Shown: positions 1 through 8,239 of the stretch, one piece after another
Layout: each line of letters begins with the position of its first letter
How positions within the stretch are numbered: the stretch's first letter is position 1
DNA from: Opitutia bacterium
GTDB taxonomy: Bacteria; Verrucomicrobiota; Verrucomicrobiae; Opitutales; Opitutaceae
DNA: 37,223 nucleotides
Direction of reading: 5' to 3'
Assembly: GCA_947442255.1 (NCBI GenBank)
Contig: CANEVO010000032.1
Location: 1-37,223 of the forward strand
Made by a program: the position numbers and the translations under genes
Notes under the pieces: model-generated
What the model saw: only the letters and a program-made list of their open reading frames with translations
What the model was told of the DNA's origin: nothing
The model's database searches: none

Positions 1-83
1 CGCGCCTGCCGACCAAGGCGGAAATCGAGCTTTGCGGACTGCCGACCGCGCCCGCGCTGGCGGTCCTCACCGCCGCGCGGTAG
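1..83 (+). CDS. 3' end of an unidentified gene (partial)
   Basis: An open frame enters from the left edge and ends at TAG 81-83. It encodes about 26 residues, ending ...LCGLPTAPALAVLTAAR. High-GC codon use and the lack of any gene for the next 530 bases suggest this is the true C-terminus of a gene upstream of the window. Too little is visible to name a family. Confidence 0.45.
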   Translation, partial: RLPTKAEIELCGLPTAPALAVLTAAR

Positions 84-614
84 CCGGCGGTGCCATGGCG
101 TGATCCCCGTGTCATTGTACCTTCCCGCACCAGCCGACGTGTAACGTTTTACGTTACACGTCGGCTTGGGTTGGGGGCCGCTGCTCGATGGCCCCTGGGG
201 CGGGCGTGCATTTAGTGCCTGAGTTGCCGTTCACGAACCGGGGGCGGACGGTTTGTCACGCAATACGTTACAAGCCGGCTTGGGCGGGGAGGGGAGCAGG
301 CCTGCGCGTGAGGGCAGGGAGCAGTCCACGGCTTCGTCTGAAATGGTCCCGCTGCTCACGCCGCGGGCTACCATCCGACTTAACCGGAAGTGTGCAGTCG
401 AAGGTGCAACGGCGAACGAACCGCAACCGATAGGTGTAGGGCTGCCGCTCGTCGGCAGGCCCAAATCCACGGGGCAAGACGGGCCCGTCGCGAGCGCTGG
501 CCCTTCAGCCAACTGCACGATTCCCGTCTTACTAGAAAGCCTTCGCTCGAACCGCGGTCGATTTGGATCCTTTGGGAGGTTGCGCCCGTGCCTGACGCCT
601 GATTCGCCGTAGGT
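84..614. other. 531-bp spacer without a convincing gene
   Basis: Open frames exist in several registers but none has a recognisable domain, and the long minus-strand frame across it runs antisense to the aminotransferase gene. It holds the strong hairpin at 132-166. A degenerate copy of that hairpin's right arm lies near 262-280 (CGTTACAAGCCGGCTTG against CGTTACACGTCGGCTTG). Nothing else stands out; the promoter of the downstream aminotransferase presumably lies here, but no clear -35/-10 pair was found. Confidence 0.5.
132..166. repeat. 15-bp perfect inverted repeat, possible terminator
   Basis: Left arm 132-146 (AGCCGACGTGTAACG) and right arm 152-166 are exact reverse complements around the 5-nt loop TTTTA. 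The stem lies about 50 bp after the upstream stop codon. There is no T-tract after the right arm, so it is not a canonical intrinsic terminator. It may be an mRNA 3'-end hairpin, a protein-binding palindrome or a mobile REP-like unit. Confidence 0.6.
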
Positions 615-1748
615 ATGCTCACCCCAGCCAGCCGCGCCCGCGATTTTCCGACCTTGGGTTCGATGACGTATCTCAACACCGCGGCGGAGAGCGTTCCTCC
701 CGTGGGCGTGGGCGAGGCGCTGGCGCGTTACTGGCGCGACAAGACCGAGGGCATGAAGGGTCGCGACGCGCACTACGCGGAGGTCGAGGCCTGCCGGGAG
801 ATCGCGGCGCAGATGCTCGGCCGGGCCCCGGCCGAAGTTGGATTCTGCTCGTGCAGTTCCGAGGCGTACAACCTTCTCGCCTCGGCGCTCGATCTCGCGG
901 GCGGCGATGAAGTGGTCGTGACCGATCTGGATTTTCCCGCCGGTGCGACGCCCTGGCTGCGCGCGGCCCGGCCCCCGCGGGTGCGGATGTGGCAGGCGCG
1001 CGCCGGTGAACTTCACCTCGAGGATTTGCTGCCCATGCTCAACGAGCACACGCAACTCGTGCAGGTGTCGCTCGTCAGCTTCTACAACGGTCATCGGGTG
1101 GCCTGGGCGCCATTGCGAGACGCGGCCCGCCGGCTCGCGCCGCACGCGATCCTGGCGGCGGACATCACGCAGGCGCTGGGCCGCGTGGTGCTGGATTGTG
1201 GCGATGCGGACATCGTGATCTCGAGCACGCACAAATGGACGCTCGGGATCCATGGCGGCTGCATCGTGGGCGTTCCGGCGGCGGCGGCCGCGCGTTTGAC
1301 GACGCGCGCCGGAGGCTGGAATCACCTGGCGAACGCGTTTGCCGAGGATCGATTTCAACGGGCCGTCCCGAAGGAGGGCGCGGTCAGCTTCGGCGTCGGC
1401 ATGCCGAATTTCGCCGCGATCTACGCCCTCAACGCCTCGCTGCGTTACCTGGCGGAGGTTGGCATCGAGGCGATTGCGCAGCATGCCGATCCACTCGTGG
1501 CCACGGTGCATCGTGGCCTGCGGGACCTGGGCCTTGAGCCCATCGCGCCGGCGCAACCGTCGAATCCGGCGGGCATTGTCGCGTTTCGGCATCCCCAATC
1601 GGCGGTGCTGCACGGCGCGCTGGAGAAGGAGAACATCCACGTGATGCACCAAGCCGGACGGATGCGCATCGCGATTCACGGCTACAACACCGCCGACGAT
1701 ATCGCGCGGCTCCTGTCCGCGCTCCGTGGCGCGCTGCGGAGCGTCTAG
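615..1748 (+). CDS. PLP-dependent class V aminotransferase (cysteine desulfurase-like)
   Basis: A 377-residue fold-type I PLP enzyme of the class V aminotransferase family (NifS/CsdB/isopenicillin-N-epimerase-like). Visible markers are the N-terminal YLNTAAES segment (19-26), the cofactor-binding stretch ADITQALG (D183, Q186) and the Schiff-base lysine in SSTHKW (K207). The family transfers or eliminates amino or sulfur groups on cysteine-like or other amino acids. The usual desulfurase cysteine loop is not obvious, so the substrate cannot be named. It is a cytoplasmic, single-gene unit: upstream is a long spacer and downstream are repeats and a gene on the other strand. ATG 615 fits the family N-terminus. 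Confidence 0.82.
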   Translation: MLTPASRARDFPTLGSMTYLNTAAESVPPVGVGEALARYWRDKTEGMKGRDAHYAEVEACREIAAQMLGRAPAEVGFCSCSSEAYNLLASALDLAGGDEVVVTDLDFPAGATPWLRAARPPRVRMWQARAGELHLEDLLPMLNEHTQLVQVSLVSFYNGHRVAWAPLRDAARRLAPHAILAADITQALGRVVLDCGDADIVISSTHKWTLGIHGGCIVGVPAAAAARLTTRAGGWNHLANAFAEDRFQRAVPKEGAVSFGVGMPNFAAIYALNASLRYLAEVGIEAIAQHADPLVATVHRGLRDLGLEPIAPAQPSNPAGIVAFRHPQSAVLHGALEKENIHVMHQAGRMRIAIHGYNTADDIARLLSALRGALRSV

Positions 1749-1782
1749 TGGGATAGATGTCGCTGCACCCGCCGATGAGCCC

Positions 1783-1854
1783 GGCGGTAGCAACGAGCGC
1801 CAGCGAGTTGACCGATGCCCCTTCGACTCGCTGGCGCTCGTCGCTACCCCGCCG
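1783..1854. repeat. Palindromic repeat, family A, copy 1
   Basis: Left arm near 1783-1808 contains GTAGCAACGAGCGCCAGCGA. The right arm near 1826-1854 is its near-perfect reverse complement, with a loop of about 17 nt. The same unit recurs at 3279-3343. It sits just after the aminotransferase gene and may act as its 3'-end hairpin. Dispersed intergenic copies are typical of REP/BIME-like elements. Confidence 0.75.
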
Positions 1855-1893
1855 ACGGAGCGCTGCGGGGGTGCGAAAGTACCTCGTTGCGGA

Positions 1894-1969
1894 GTGGCGC
1901 GGGTCTCCGACCCTTGAGGATCAGTACGCTCGCCCGATCGAAATCCACGGGTCGGAAGACCCGTGCCAC
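1894..1969. repeat. Palindromic repeat, family B, copy 1
   Basis: Left arm 1894-1913 (GTGGCGCGGGTCTCCGACCC) and right arm about 1949-1969 (GGGTCGGAAGACCCGTGCCA) pair imperfectly. The unit recurs at 8491-8565 and, with perfect arms, at 15139-15197. It lies between the converging aminotransferase and M20 peptidase genes. Confidence 0.75.
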
Positions 1970-1992
1970 GGCGAACACCCCCAGGCGCCCGC

Positions 1993-3138
1993 CTATTCGA
2001 ACCGCCGGACGAATTCGCGGTAGAACTCGAAGGCCTGCAGTACCTGATCCGTCTCGACGTATTCCACCGCGGCGTGCGCGCGATCGATGCTGCCGGGTCC
2101 GAAGACGAGGCTCGGCACGCCCTGCCGCGAGAGTTTGCTCGCATCGCTGCCGTAGGGGACACCGCACGGATCGCCGTTGAGGCCAAGGCCGCGCAGGACG
2201 GCAGCGGCGGTTTGCGTGACCGGCGAATCGATGGCTGTCTCTAGTGCTTCGTCGACGAGGAGCGGCGGCATTTCCATGGTGGCTGCGAAACCGGGATGCC
2301 GGGCGGCGAGCCCGTCGATCAACTGCTGGTAGCGCGCGAGGATGGCGTCGACCTTCTCGCCGGGCAGGAGCCGGCGATCGATTTCGATCACGCACGAGTC
2401 GGGCACGAAGTTCACCTGGACCCCGCCGCGGATGACGCCGACGTTGCCGGTGGCCGGCCCGAGGAACGGGTGGGGGCGCGTTGCGAGTGCGGCGTGCTCG
2501 GGCTCGATCGCGAGAATGAGACGCGCCATGTGATCGATGGCGTTGATCCCGAGATGAGGCTTGGAACTGTGAGCCGCGCGGCCTTGCACCACGATCCGCC
2601 AGCGCAGCACGCCCTTGGTCGCGACGACGAGGCGCAACTCCGTGGGTTCCGCCACGATCGCGGCGTGGGCGGTCAGGCCCTCGCATAACTTCACGACCCC
2701 GCGGTACGAGAACTCTTCGTCGACGACCGCTGCGAGCCAGACGTCGCAGGGTGGAGTGAAGCGATCGGCGGCCAGCGAAGCGACGGCGTGGGCCATGCCG
2801 GCGAGGCCGGCCTTGGTGTCGCAGGAACCGCGGCCGTGGAGCCGGCCTCCGCTGATGGTCGGCTCGAACGGCGGGATCGTCATGCCCTTCGCGGACACGG
2901 TGTCCATGTGCGCCTCGAGAATGACGCGCCGCCGTGGATCGCGGCCGGGGACGCGGGCGATCAGATTGGAGCGGCCCGGAAAGACCTCCTGCTCCCAGGT
3001 CTCGATGCCACGCGTGCGGAAGAATTTGCGCAGGTAGGCGGCGACGCCGGCCTCCGACGTGCCGTCCTCGTAGGCAGTATTGATGCTGTTGAGGCGAACG
3101 AGATCGGCGAGCGTGGCGAGAACGTCGGGGGTGGGCAT
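1993..3138 (-). CDS. M20-family metallopeptidase (ArgE/DapE-like)
   Basis: A 381-residue member of the M20 dinuclear zinc amidohydrolase family (acetylornithine deacetylase, succinyl-diaminopimelate desuccinylase, carboxypeptidase G2). The expected ligand pattern is present: EAHMDTV (H77, with D79), GRGSCDTK (bridging D107), the catalytic/ligand glutamates VDEEF (E141, E142), AEPT (E164) and a late histidine in IDRAHAAVEY (H355). The dimerisation lid lies between about residues 170 and 290. It hydrolyses an N-acyl or peptide bond in the cytoplasm; whether it is ArgE, DapE or a peptidase cannot be decided from sequence. The length is normal. The nearest upstream gene on the same strand is the MFS transporter, 247 bp away across a palindromic repeat, so co-transcription is uncertain. 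Confidence 0.88.
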   Translation of the reverse strand: MPTPDVLATLADLVRLNSINTAYEDGTSEAGVAAYLRKFFRTRGIETWEQEVFPGRSNLIARVPGRDPRRRVILEAHMDTVSAKGMTIPPFEPTISGGRLHGRGSCDTKAGLAGMAHAVASLAADRFTPPCDVWLAAVVDEEFSYRGVVKLCEGLTAHAAIVAEPTELRLVVATKGVLRWRIVVQGRAAHSSKPHLGINAIDHMARLILAIEPEHAALATRPHPFLGPATGNVGVIRGGVQVNFVPDSCVIEIDRRLLPGEKVDAILARYQQLIDGLAARHPGFAATMEMPPLLVDEALETAIDSPVTQTAAAVLRGLGLNGDPCGVPYGSDASKLSRQGVPSLVFGPGSIDRAHAAVEYVETDQVLQAFEFYREFVRRFE

Positions 3139-3257
3139 GCGGGCGGGATTTCTATCCTTGATGAGTTGAACTCACGGGTGGGTCAAACGATGGCGCGGAG
3201 CCGGATGGAATGAGCCTGAAACCAGAAATCCATGAACCAGCGCGGGCCTCAGCGGCT

Positions 3258-3379
3258 GTCTAAAAAGGCTCGTTTCCCGTAGCCACGAGCGCCAGCGAGT
3301 GGAACGACGGGCGTTTCATTCACTCGCTGGCGCTCGTGGCTACAGCCGCACCGCGATGAGAGAAGGCACCTTTTAAGAC
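3258..3379. repeat. Palindromic repeat, family A, copy 2 (perfect 22-bp stem)
   Basis: Arms 3279-3300 and 3322-3343 are exact reverse complements of 22 nt (core ACGAGCGCCAGCGAGT) around a 21-nt loop. Outer flanks also pair imperfectly: TCTAAAAAGGC near 3259 with CACCTTTTAAGAC near 3367. The element lies between the MFS stop codon and the M20 start, both on the minus strand. It could end the MFS transcript. Confidence 0.8.
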
Positions 3380-3385
3380 GCCCGT

Positions 3386-4630
3386 TCAGGGTTTGCTGGC
3401 TTCAGGCTCACCCGTCCAGGTCAGCGGCGCGACTTTGGGTACGAGGAAAATGTACGCGAACATGCCGGCGAGCAGGACGATCGAGGCGCCGGCGAACGCG
3501 AGGTAGTAGGATTGGGTCTGGCTCACGATCCAACCCGTGAGCAGCGGCGAAACCACGCCGCCGAAGTTGCCGATGCAGTTTTGCAGCCCGGTCCATTTTC
3601 CGACGGCGCGGCGGCCGGCGAGCGACTGGGTCACGGCCCAGACGTTCGAAGTATAGATCCCCAGTGACGCGCACGCCGCCACGAGCAGGCCGACGGAAAG
3701 CTGCGGACTGCGCACCATAGCGGCGGGAAACATGAAGGCCGCGCACAGGGCGAAGCCGGTGAGCAGGAAACCCTTGCGGACGCGCGTCGGCGACGCCCCG
3801 CCCTGAATCAGCCGGTCGGAAAGCCAGCCGCCACCGGCCGTCGTGGCTGCCATGGCCCAGAAAGGCAGCGAGCCGAGAATGGCCATGTTCTCGAGCGAGA
3901 AGCCTCGCTCCTCCACCAGGTACGAGGGCAGCCACGAGATGAGAAAGTACCACACGTAGCCGAGGCAGAACATCCCGAGCGAGGTCCCCCAGACTTCGCG
4001 GCGGCGCGTGAGTTCGCGCAGCGTGATGGCTGCGACGGGTTGCATGCCCCGCGCGTCGGTTTGGTTCCGCTGCGACGGTACCAAGGCCACCCAGGGGATG
4101 AGCCAGAGGACGCTCACCGCGCCGAGCACGATGAAGAGCATTCGCCAGCCGAACTCGGCGACCACCAATCCGCCAATCAGCGTGCTCAGGGCTGGGCCGA
4201 GCTTGGAGCCGGCGTCGATCAGCCCATTGGCGAACCCGCGCCGCTCCTCCGGGAAATTTTCCGCGAGCAGCCGCGAGGTGGCCGGATACGCCACGCTCTC
4301 GCCGATCCCGAGTATCAGCCGTAGCGCGAAGAAGGCGGCGAAACTCGTGAAGAAACTCATCGCGAAGGTCGCGATCGACCAAAGCAGGAAGCCGGCGGCG
4401 TAAACCCACTTCACATCGTAGCGATCCACCAGCCAGCCAGCGACCAACTGGAACAGCGCGTAACTCCAGAAGAACGCCGAGAACAGGAATCCCATTTCGG
4501 TGGGATTCAGGTGAAACTCGGCGGTCATCGCCGGTTTCGCCACCGAGAGGCTGCCGCGATCGAGGTAGTTGATCCCGATGGCTACGATCAGCAGGACGAG
4601 GAGGGTGGTTTGCTTGCCGCGCGGCATCAT
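3386..4630 (-). CDS. MFS transporter, anion:cation symporter (hexuronate/glucarate-like)
   Basis: A 414-residue major facilitator with about 12 hydrophobic segments. The N-terminus INYLDRGSLSVAKPAM and the motif-A loop AGWLVDRYDVKW after helix 2 are typical of the anion:cation symporter family (GudP, ExuT, DgoT), which imports sugar acids with protons across the inner membrane. The LGIGESVAYPATSRLLAENF segment in helix 4-5 strengthens that placement. The remnant of an enolase-superfamily enzyme about 0.7 kb upstream of its start fits a sugar-acid locus, since those enzymes often dehydrate sugar acids; this is inference. The start is a double ATG (4630 or 4627). Confidence 0.87.
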   Translation of the reverse strand: MMPRGKQTTLLVLLIVAIGINYLDRGSLSVAKPAMTAEFHLNPTEMGFLFSAFFWSYALFQLVAGWLVDRYDVKWVYAAGFLLWSIATFAMSFFTSFAAFFALRLILGIGESVAYPATSRLLAENFPEERRGFANGLIDAGSKLGPALSTLIGGLVVAEFGWRMLFIVLGAVSVLWLIPWVALVPSQRNQTDARGMQPVAAITLRELTRRREVWGTSLGMFCLGYVWYFLISWLPSYLVEERGFSLENMAILGSLPFWAMAATTAGGGWLSDRLIQGGASPTRVRKGFLLTGFALCAAFMFPAAMVRSPQLSVGLLVAACASLGIYTSNVWAVTQSLAGRRAVGKWTGLQNCIGNFGGVVSPLLTGWIVSQTQSYYLAFAGASIVLLAGMFAYIFLVPKVAPLTWTGEPEASKP

Positions 4631-4928
4631 GCGTATGGCGGTTTCAGGCGGGGTGGGGGTGCCGCCCGCCAGCGGGATCGCTCGGCCTCAGAACATCAAG
4701 GGAGAATTGCTGAATCTCGTCCGGCGCCCCGGTTTGAGTGGGGTTGGTGATAGGCGAATGCCGCATAAACAGCCTTAATACAGGGTATTATGTCACCATG
4801 GTTCAGCCGTGGAGGGACCCAAACGCTCGGATCTCAGCAAGCGAGACGCGGAAAGTACATAAACGTTCAAAGTCTGACAAAAATGTCATTGTCATCTCTG
4901 TGGGATCGTTAATTGGTGCCCCTCGCAA
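4631..4928. other. Regulatory-looking spacer upstream of the MFS gene
   Basis: Nearly 300 bp without a supported gene. It is lower in GC than its surroundings between about 4750 and 4910, as expected for a promoter region. It holds the inverted repeat at 4776-4790. The region ends where a truncated TonB-receptor frame becomes recognisable, so the left end of the deletion that removed the receptor's 5' part probably lies between about 4880 and 4935. Confidence 0.4.
4776..4790. promoter_or_regulatory. Operator-like inverted repeat TAATAC-AGG-GTATTA
   Basis: Two perfect 6-bp arms separated by 3 bp in the AT-richer stretch about 150 bp before the MFS start codon. Size and symmetry suit a site for a dimeric helix-turn-helix repressor. 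No regulator gene is nearby, so which protein binds, if any, is unknown. Confidence 0.25.
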
Positions 4929-5225
4929 AAGATCCTGCAACTGGAATTCCCGCGCCAACCCACCGGTACGCTGTCGTACACGCTGACGTTGAAGGACAGC
5001 CGCCGCTTCCTGCCGAAGCGGATCCAGTTCGATCTGGCGGTCTCCAACCTGCTGAACAAGACGGCTCCGATCTACGGTTACAGCACCGGCAGCCAGAACA
5101 CGAGCGAGACGGTCTTCGTTCCGCGTGATGGCACGCTGTCCGATCCGTCCCGTCGCTCGGTCGGTGGCAACTTCTTCTATCTCGACCCGCGCAACTTCAC
5201 GTTGACGGCGAAGATGGATTTCTGA
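4929..5225 (+). pseudogene. TonB-dependent receptor, C-terminal remnant
   Basis: About 98 codons of beta-barrel end: LQLEFPRQPTGTLSYTLTL, then RIQFDLAVSNLLNKTAPIYGY, then a final strand ending NFTLTAKMDF with terminal phenylalanine, as in outer-membrane barrels. TonB receptors are usually 700-1000 residues; the plug and most of the barrel are missing. The frame is open only from 4878 (TGA at 4875-4877) and no start codon with a leader is present, so this is a 5'-truncated remnant. It is followed by a good terminator, showing the original 3' end is kept. Confidence 0.82.
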
Positions 5226-5249
5226 GCCAGCTGAATTAAGTATTTTCGA

Positions 5250-5285
5250 GCGCCGGTGGTCTTCGGACCGCCGGCGCTTTTTTTT
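5250..5285 (+). terminator. Intrinsic terminator after the TonB-receptor remnant
   Basis: A 12-bp GC-rich stem (5250-5261 with 5266-5277, one G-T pair) closes on a TTCG tetraloop and is followed directly by eight T residues. It is the clearest rho-independent terminator in the window, 25 bp after the remnant's TGA. Confidence 0.93.
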
Positions 5286-5306
5286 GGCGGGGTGCTTCGA
5301 CCCTGA

Positions 5307-5636
5307 GGCAGGGCCGACGAGCAGCAGCCGGACCTATATTACAACGGGGGGCTCGCACGGGCGCTGCAGGTCGCGGCGATCGCGCAGGCGGCCGGGAAGC
5401 AAATTGCGCCGCATTCGCCCAAGGCCGATCCGCTCATTGGCCCCTTCTGGCAGTTTGCGGCGATCTGCCCGAATCTTTTCGGGCTGCAGGAGTTCGTGTA
5501 CACCGACGAAGCGGAGCCCTCGTGGTACACGCCCAAGATCACGGTGCGCGACGGCCGGATGACCATTCCCGCCACTCCTGGGATGGGCATCGCCTACGAC
5601 GAGGGCATCTGGGCTCGGGCGGAAAGGGTGCTGTAG
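5307..5636 (+). pseudogene. Enolase-superfamily enzyme (mandelate racemase/MLE type), C-terminal remnant
   Basis: From about 5328 the frame reads like the last ~100 residues of a mandelate racemase/muconate lactonizing enzyme: PDLYYNGG, an Ala-rich helix, the conserved APHSP, then NLFGLQEFVYTDE and a C-terminal tail MTIPATPGMGIAYDE. Complete members are about 370-400 residues. An in-frame TGA at 5304-5306 and the terminator at 5250-5285 exclude an intact N-terminus, so it is a truncated remnant. The family dehydrates or racemises acid sugars and related alpha-hydroxy acids. Its place near a sugar-acid-type transporter suggests a former catabolic cluster. Confidence 0.8.
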
Positions 5637-5770
5637 AGCGGATATTAAATGCCGTAGCCAGTCGGGCGTGGACGAGCCACGCCCCTACACGGATCGCGCA
5701 CGGCTTACCTGCATTTTGTAGGGGCGCGCCTCGTGCGCGCCCTAGCCGATCGCGCCTGGCGCGATCGGCT
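5637..5770. repeat. Compound palindromic repeat, family C, copy 1
   Basis: Three hairpins in series: 5664-5684 (GGGCGTGG/CCACGCCC), 5722-5742 (GGGCGCGC with GCGCGCCC around TCGT) and 5744-5770 (perfect 12-bp stem AGCCGATCGCGC, 3-nt loop). Its start (GAGCGGAT..AAATGCCGTAGCC) matches 34849-34873 and its middle (CATTTTGTAGGGGCG) matches 34923-34937. It begins at the stop of the enolase remnant and ends against the stop codon of the minus-strand gene, so it may serve as a two-way 3' end. Confidence 0.8.
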
Positions 5771-8200
5771 TCACTCGCTGCGCGCCGCGATGTCGCGATA
5801 GACGGCGCGGGCGGCGTCGAGTTGCGACTGCACGCGGGCCTTGATGGCGTCGGTGGGCAGACGATCCCGTTCGCGGAGCTTGGCCTCAAGCTGATCGATC
5901 CATCGGAGAAATGCCTGCGCATCGCGGCGCGAACCGGCGGGCTGGCCAGCCACCTCGACATAGATGGCGCCGGTGTGGGCCTGCGCACTCATGCCGGCGT
6001 TGTAGCCACGGAAACTCAGCCAGCCGCTGCGCGGGAGCCGGATTTTCCGATCGAGCGTGGCGGTGCGGCGATCCGCGGAGAGGGTTGCGGTTGCGATCAC
6101 GTCGCCGTTGAAAACTACCTCCGCCCGCTCGAGCGGCCAAAGCCAGGTGGCGCGGGCTTCCACCGCAACCTCGGCCGGCGCGCCGAGTCGAATCGTGTCA
6201 CCGGGACGCAGCCCGCCCGCGTTGAATTCCAGCATCGGCCCGTTGGTCACGAAGGTGCGGCCGGCACGCACGCCCGCGGACCACGCCTCGTACGAAAAGG
6301 GCCCGTCGATCTGCACATAGACGCGGCCGTTGCCTGGCAGTCCACCGCGCACCTTGTTGAGAAACACGTCGGTGCCGGCGGACGCGCTGAGCCGGAAGCC
6401 GCAATTCAGCAGGGCATACCATAGGGTCACGGACTCGAAGCGATTGATGTCGAGGGCGTCGACTCGCCCGAGCGCGACATCGACGGGCAGGGCCTTCGCG
6501 GTGTAGGCGGTGAGGAACGCGCCGTCCATCGGGCCGGGATGCGTGTAGATGACGACGCCGTTCTGCAGGTGAACGTGATCCGCGATGTCCACGTTGGTGG
6601 GAAAATCCCACGGGTTGGTGGTGTTGGGGAACCCGGTGAAGATCGGCTCCACGAGGGTCTTCAAATTGAGGAACGTCAGGTGTCCCCAGAGGGAGGAACG
6701 GAATTCCTCGCTCCAGTAGAGGATTGTCGAGGGCCCGGAAGCCGGGTCCGGGGCGCCGCGGAAGAATTCGCGATCGAAGACGCCGTCGCCATGGGAGTTG
6801 GCGATCACGAGATTCGCGACGTTCAGGCCTTCGCCTTCGATCTGCTGTCGGACAACGTCGGGCGTGCAGTACCATTCGCCGTAGCCGTAGTTCGCATGGA
6901 TGTGGCTCTCGCCGCTCCAGAACGAACGGGCGGTCGGATCGGTCCAATGATCGAGTTCCACGCGGGCGCGGACATCGCCACCCGCCGGCACATCGACTGC
7001 GATCCACGGTTCATCGTACTCCGGACCCCGAAACGCGCGCACGAGGTATTTCCCCGCAGGCAGGGTCAGCGTCGTGTCGCGGTCGCTGTAGAAGTGTTCG
7101 ACGTTGCCCGCGATTCGATGGAGCGCCCCGAGCGGGGCGAAGTTCTTGCCGCCGTCCTGGGTGACAGAGAGCCGGGCAACGAGCGGACGGCCCGATCCTT
7201 TTTCGGCCACGTCGACGCGCAGGATTCCCGTCGGCGTGCCGTAGTCGAGCCGGGTGGGCACGGCGCGGGTTTCGTCGCCGGTCTGCAGATCGCGCACGAC
7301 GAGGGCCGTGGCGTTCTCGCGATTGTCGGTGTAGACGAGCCAGCGGCCATCGCGTGACACCGAGGGGTTGTCCTCGTCGGCCTGTCCGGAGGTCAGCTTT
7401 CGTGCCTGGGCGGGATCGCCGGATGCGACCGACCAGAGATCATAGTGGGCGCCGCCGACATCGCTGGAATAAATGATCCGGTCCGGGCTGCACCACAGGC
7501 GAACGATCCGCGATGTGGTGCGCAGCAGCTTCGTGGGTGTCCCGCCACCGGCCGGAATGACCCAGAGATCCATCTGCGGGCCGAACGCGCCCCATTGTTC
7601 GCCCTCGACATCGAGATCCGTGGCATAGGCGATTTGGGCGCCGTCGGCGGTCAGGGCATAGCAGCCCACCGGCGTCGAAGGGTAGGCGAGGGGCTGGACC
7701 CGGCCGGTGGCGATTTCGACGGAGCCAAAGACCACCCGCCGCGGATTGGCCGAGCGGAAGCCGAGCAACAGATGCCGGCCGTCGCGGGCGAAAAACACCT
7801 TGCCGGTCGCGAGAACCTGCGGGACGGCTTGCACCAAGCGGCCGGTCTCCGCGTCGATGATGCGCACCTCGCCGGTCGTGCTGCAGACGTAGGCGAGCTG
7901 TTGGCCGTCGGGCGACCACGAGGGGTTGTCGTCGAACCCGGGCCCCGTCGTCAGGCGCCGCATGACCCCACCTGCCCGGGGCATCCGCCAGATGGCGCCC
8001 TGAAAGGAGAACGCGATGGACTCCCCGTCCGGCGAGATTTCCGGGGTCAAGGCTCCGAACGCCCGTCGGGCGCGGGCGGCCGCCTCAGAGCCCGCTGCCG
8101 TGGGAAGCGACGGCTGAGTGGCGGCAAAGGCCAAACCGAGGACCGCGACGCCGATGAGCCCGAGAAAGACGGCCGGGCGTGACCTGGGAAATGGGGCCAT
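5771..8200 (-). CDS. Secreted CehA/McbA-family metallohydrolase with N-terminal TolB-like propeller
   Basis: An 809-residue protein. An N-terminal hydrophobic segment (about 11-28, FLGLIGVAVLGLAFAATQ) is a likely signal peptide or anchor. Residues about 48-310 contain PD40/TolB-type beta-propeller blades (ISPDGESIAFS, WSPDGQQLAYV, VSRDGRWLVYT). From about 428 a PHP-like domain of the CehA/McbA type follows, with probable metal ligands in SGESHIHANYG (H433, H435), NSHGD (H470), YTHPG (H554) and SAGTD (D611). Named relatives hydrolyse carbamate or amide compounds, but many are uncharacterised, so the substrate is unknown. A C-terminal beta region and basic helix (about 690-809) close the protein. 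It is probably periplasmic or envelope-bound. It has no operon partner and lies opposite to nuo. Confidence 0.8.
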   Translation of the reverse strand: MAPFPRSRPAVFLGLIGVAVLGLAFAATQPSLPTAAGSEAAARARRAFGALTPEISPDGESIAFSFQGAIWRMPRAGGVMRRLTTGPGFDDNPSWSPDGQQLAYVCSTTGEVRIIDAETGRLVQAVPQVLATGKVFFARDGRHLLLGFRSANPRRVVFGSVEIATGRVQPLAYPSTPVGCYALTADGAQIAYATDLDVEGEQWGAFGPQMDLWVIPAGGGTPTKLLRTTSRIVRLWCSPDRIIYSSDVGGAHYDLWSVASGDPAQARKLTSGQADEDNPSVSRDGRWLVYTDNRENATALVVRDLQTGDETRAVPTRLDYGTPTGILRVDVAEKGSGRPLVARLSVTQDGGKNFAPLGALHRIAGNVEHFYSDRDTTLTLPAGKYLVRAFRGPEYDEPWIAVDVPAGGDVRARVELDHWTDPTARSFWSGESHIHANYGYGEWYCTPDVVRQQIEGEGLNVANLVIANSHGDGVFDREFFRGAPDPASGPSTILYWSEEFRSSLWGHLTFLNLKTLVEPIFTGFPNTTNPWDFPTNVDIADHVHLQNGVVIYTHPGPMDGAFLTAYTAKALPVDVALGRVDALDINRFESVTLWYALLNCGFRLSASAGTDVFLNKVRGGLPGNGRVYVQIDGPFSYEAWSAGVRAGRTFVTNGPMLEFNAGGLRPGDTIRLGAPAEVAVEARATWLWPLERAEVVFNGDVIATATLSADRRTATLDRKIRLPRSGWLSFRGYNAGMSAQAHTGAIYVEVAGQPAGSRRDAQAFLRWIDQLEAKLRERDRLPTDAIKARVQSQLDAARAVYRDIAARSE

Positions 8201-8239
8201 GGCGCGATGATTTGCCGGCGGCGGCGGCTTGGCAATCGC

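Noticed and set aside
231..2186. A 651-codon open frame on the minus strand
   Set aside because: It lies antisense to the aminotransferase gene and into the M20 gene, with Arg-rich composition and no domain. High GC makes such antisense frames common.
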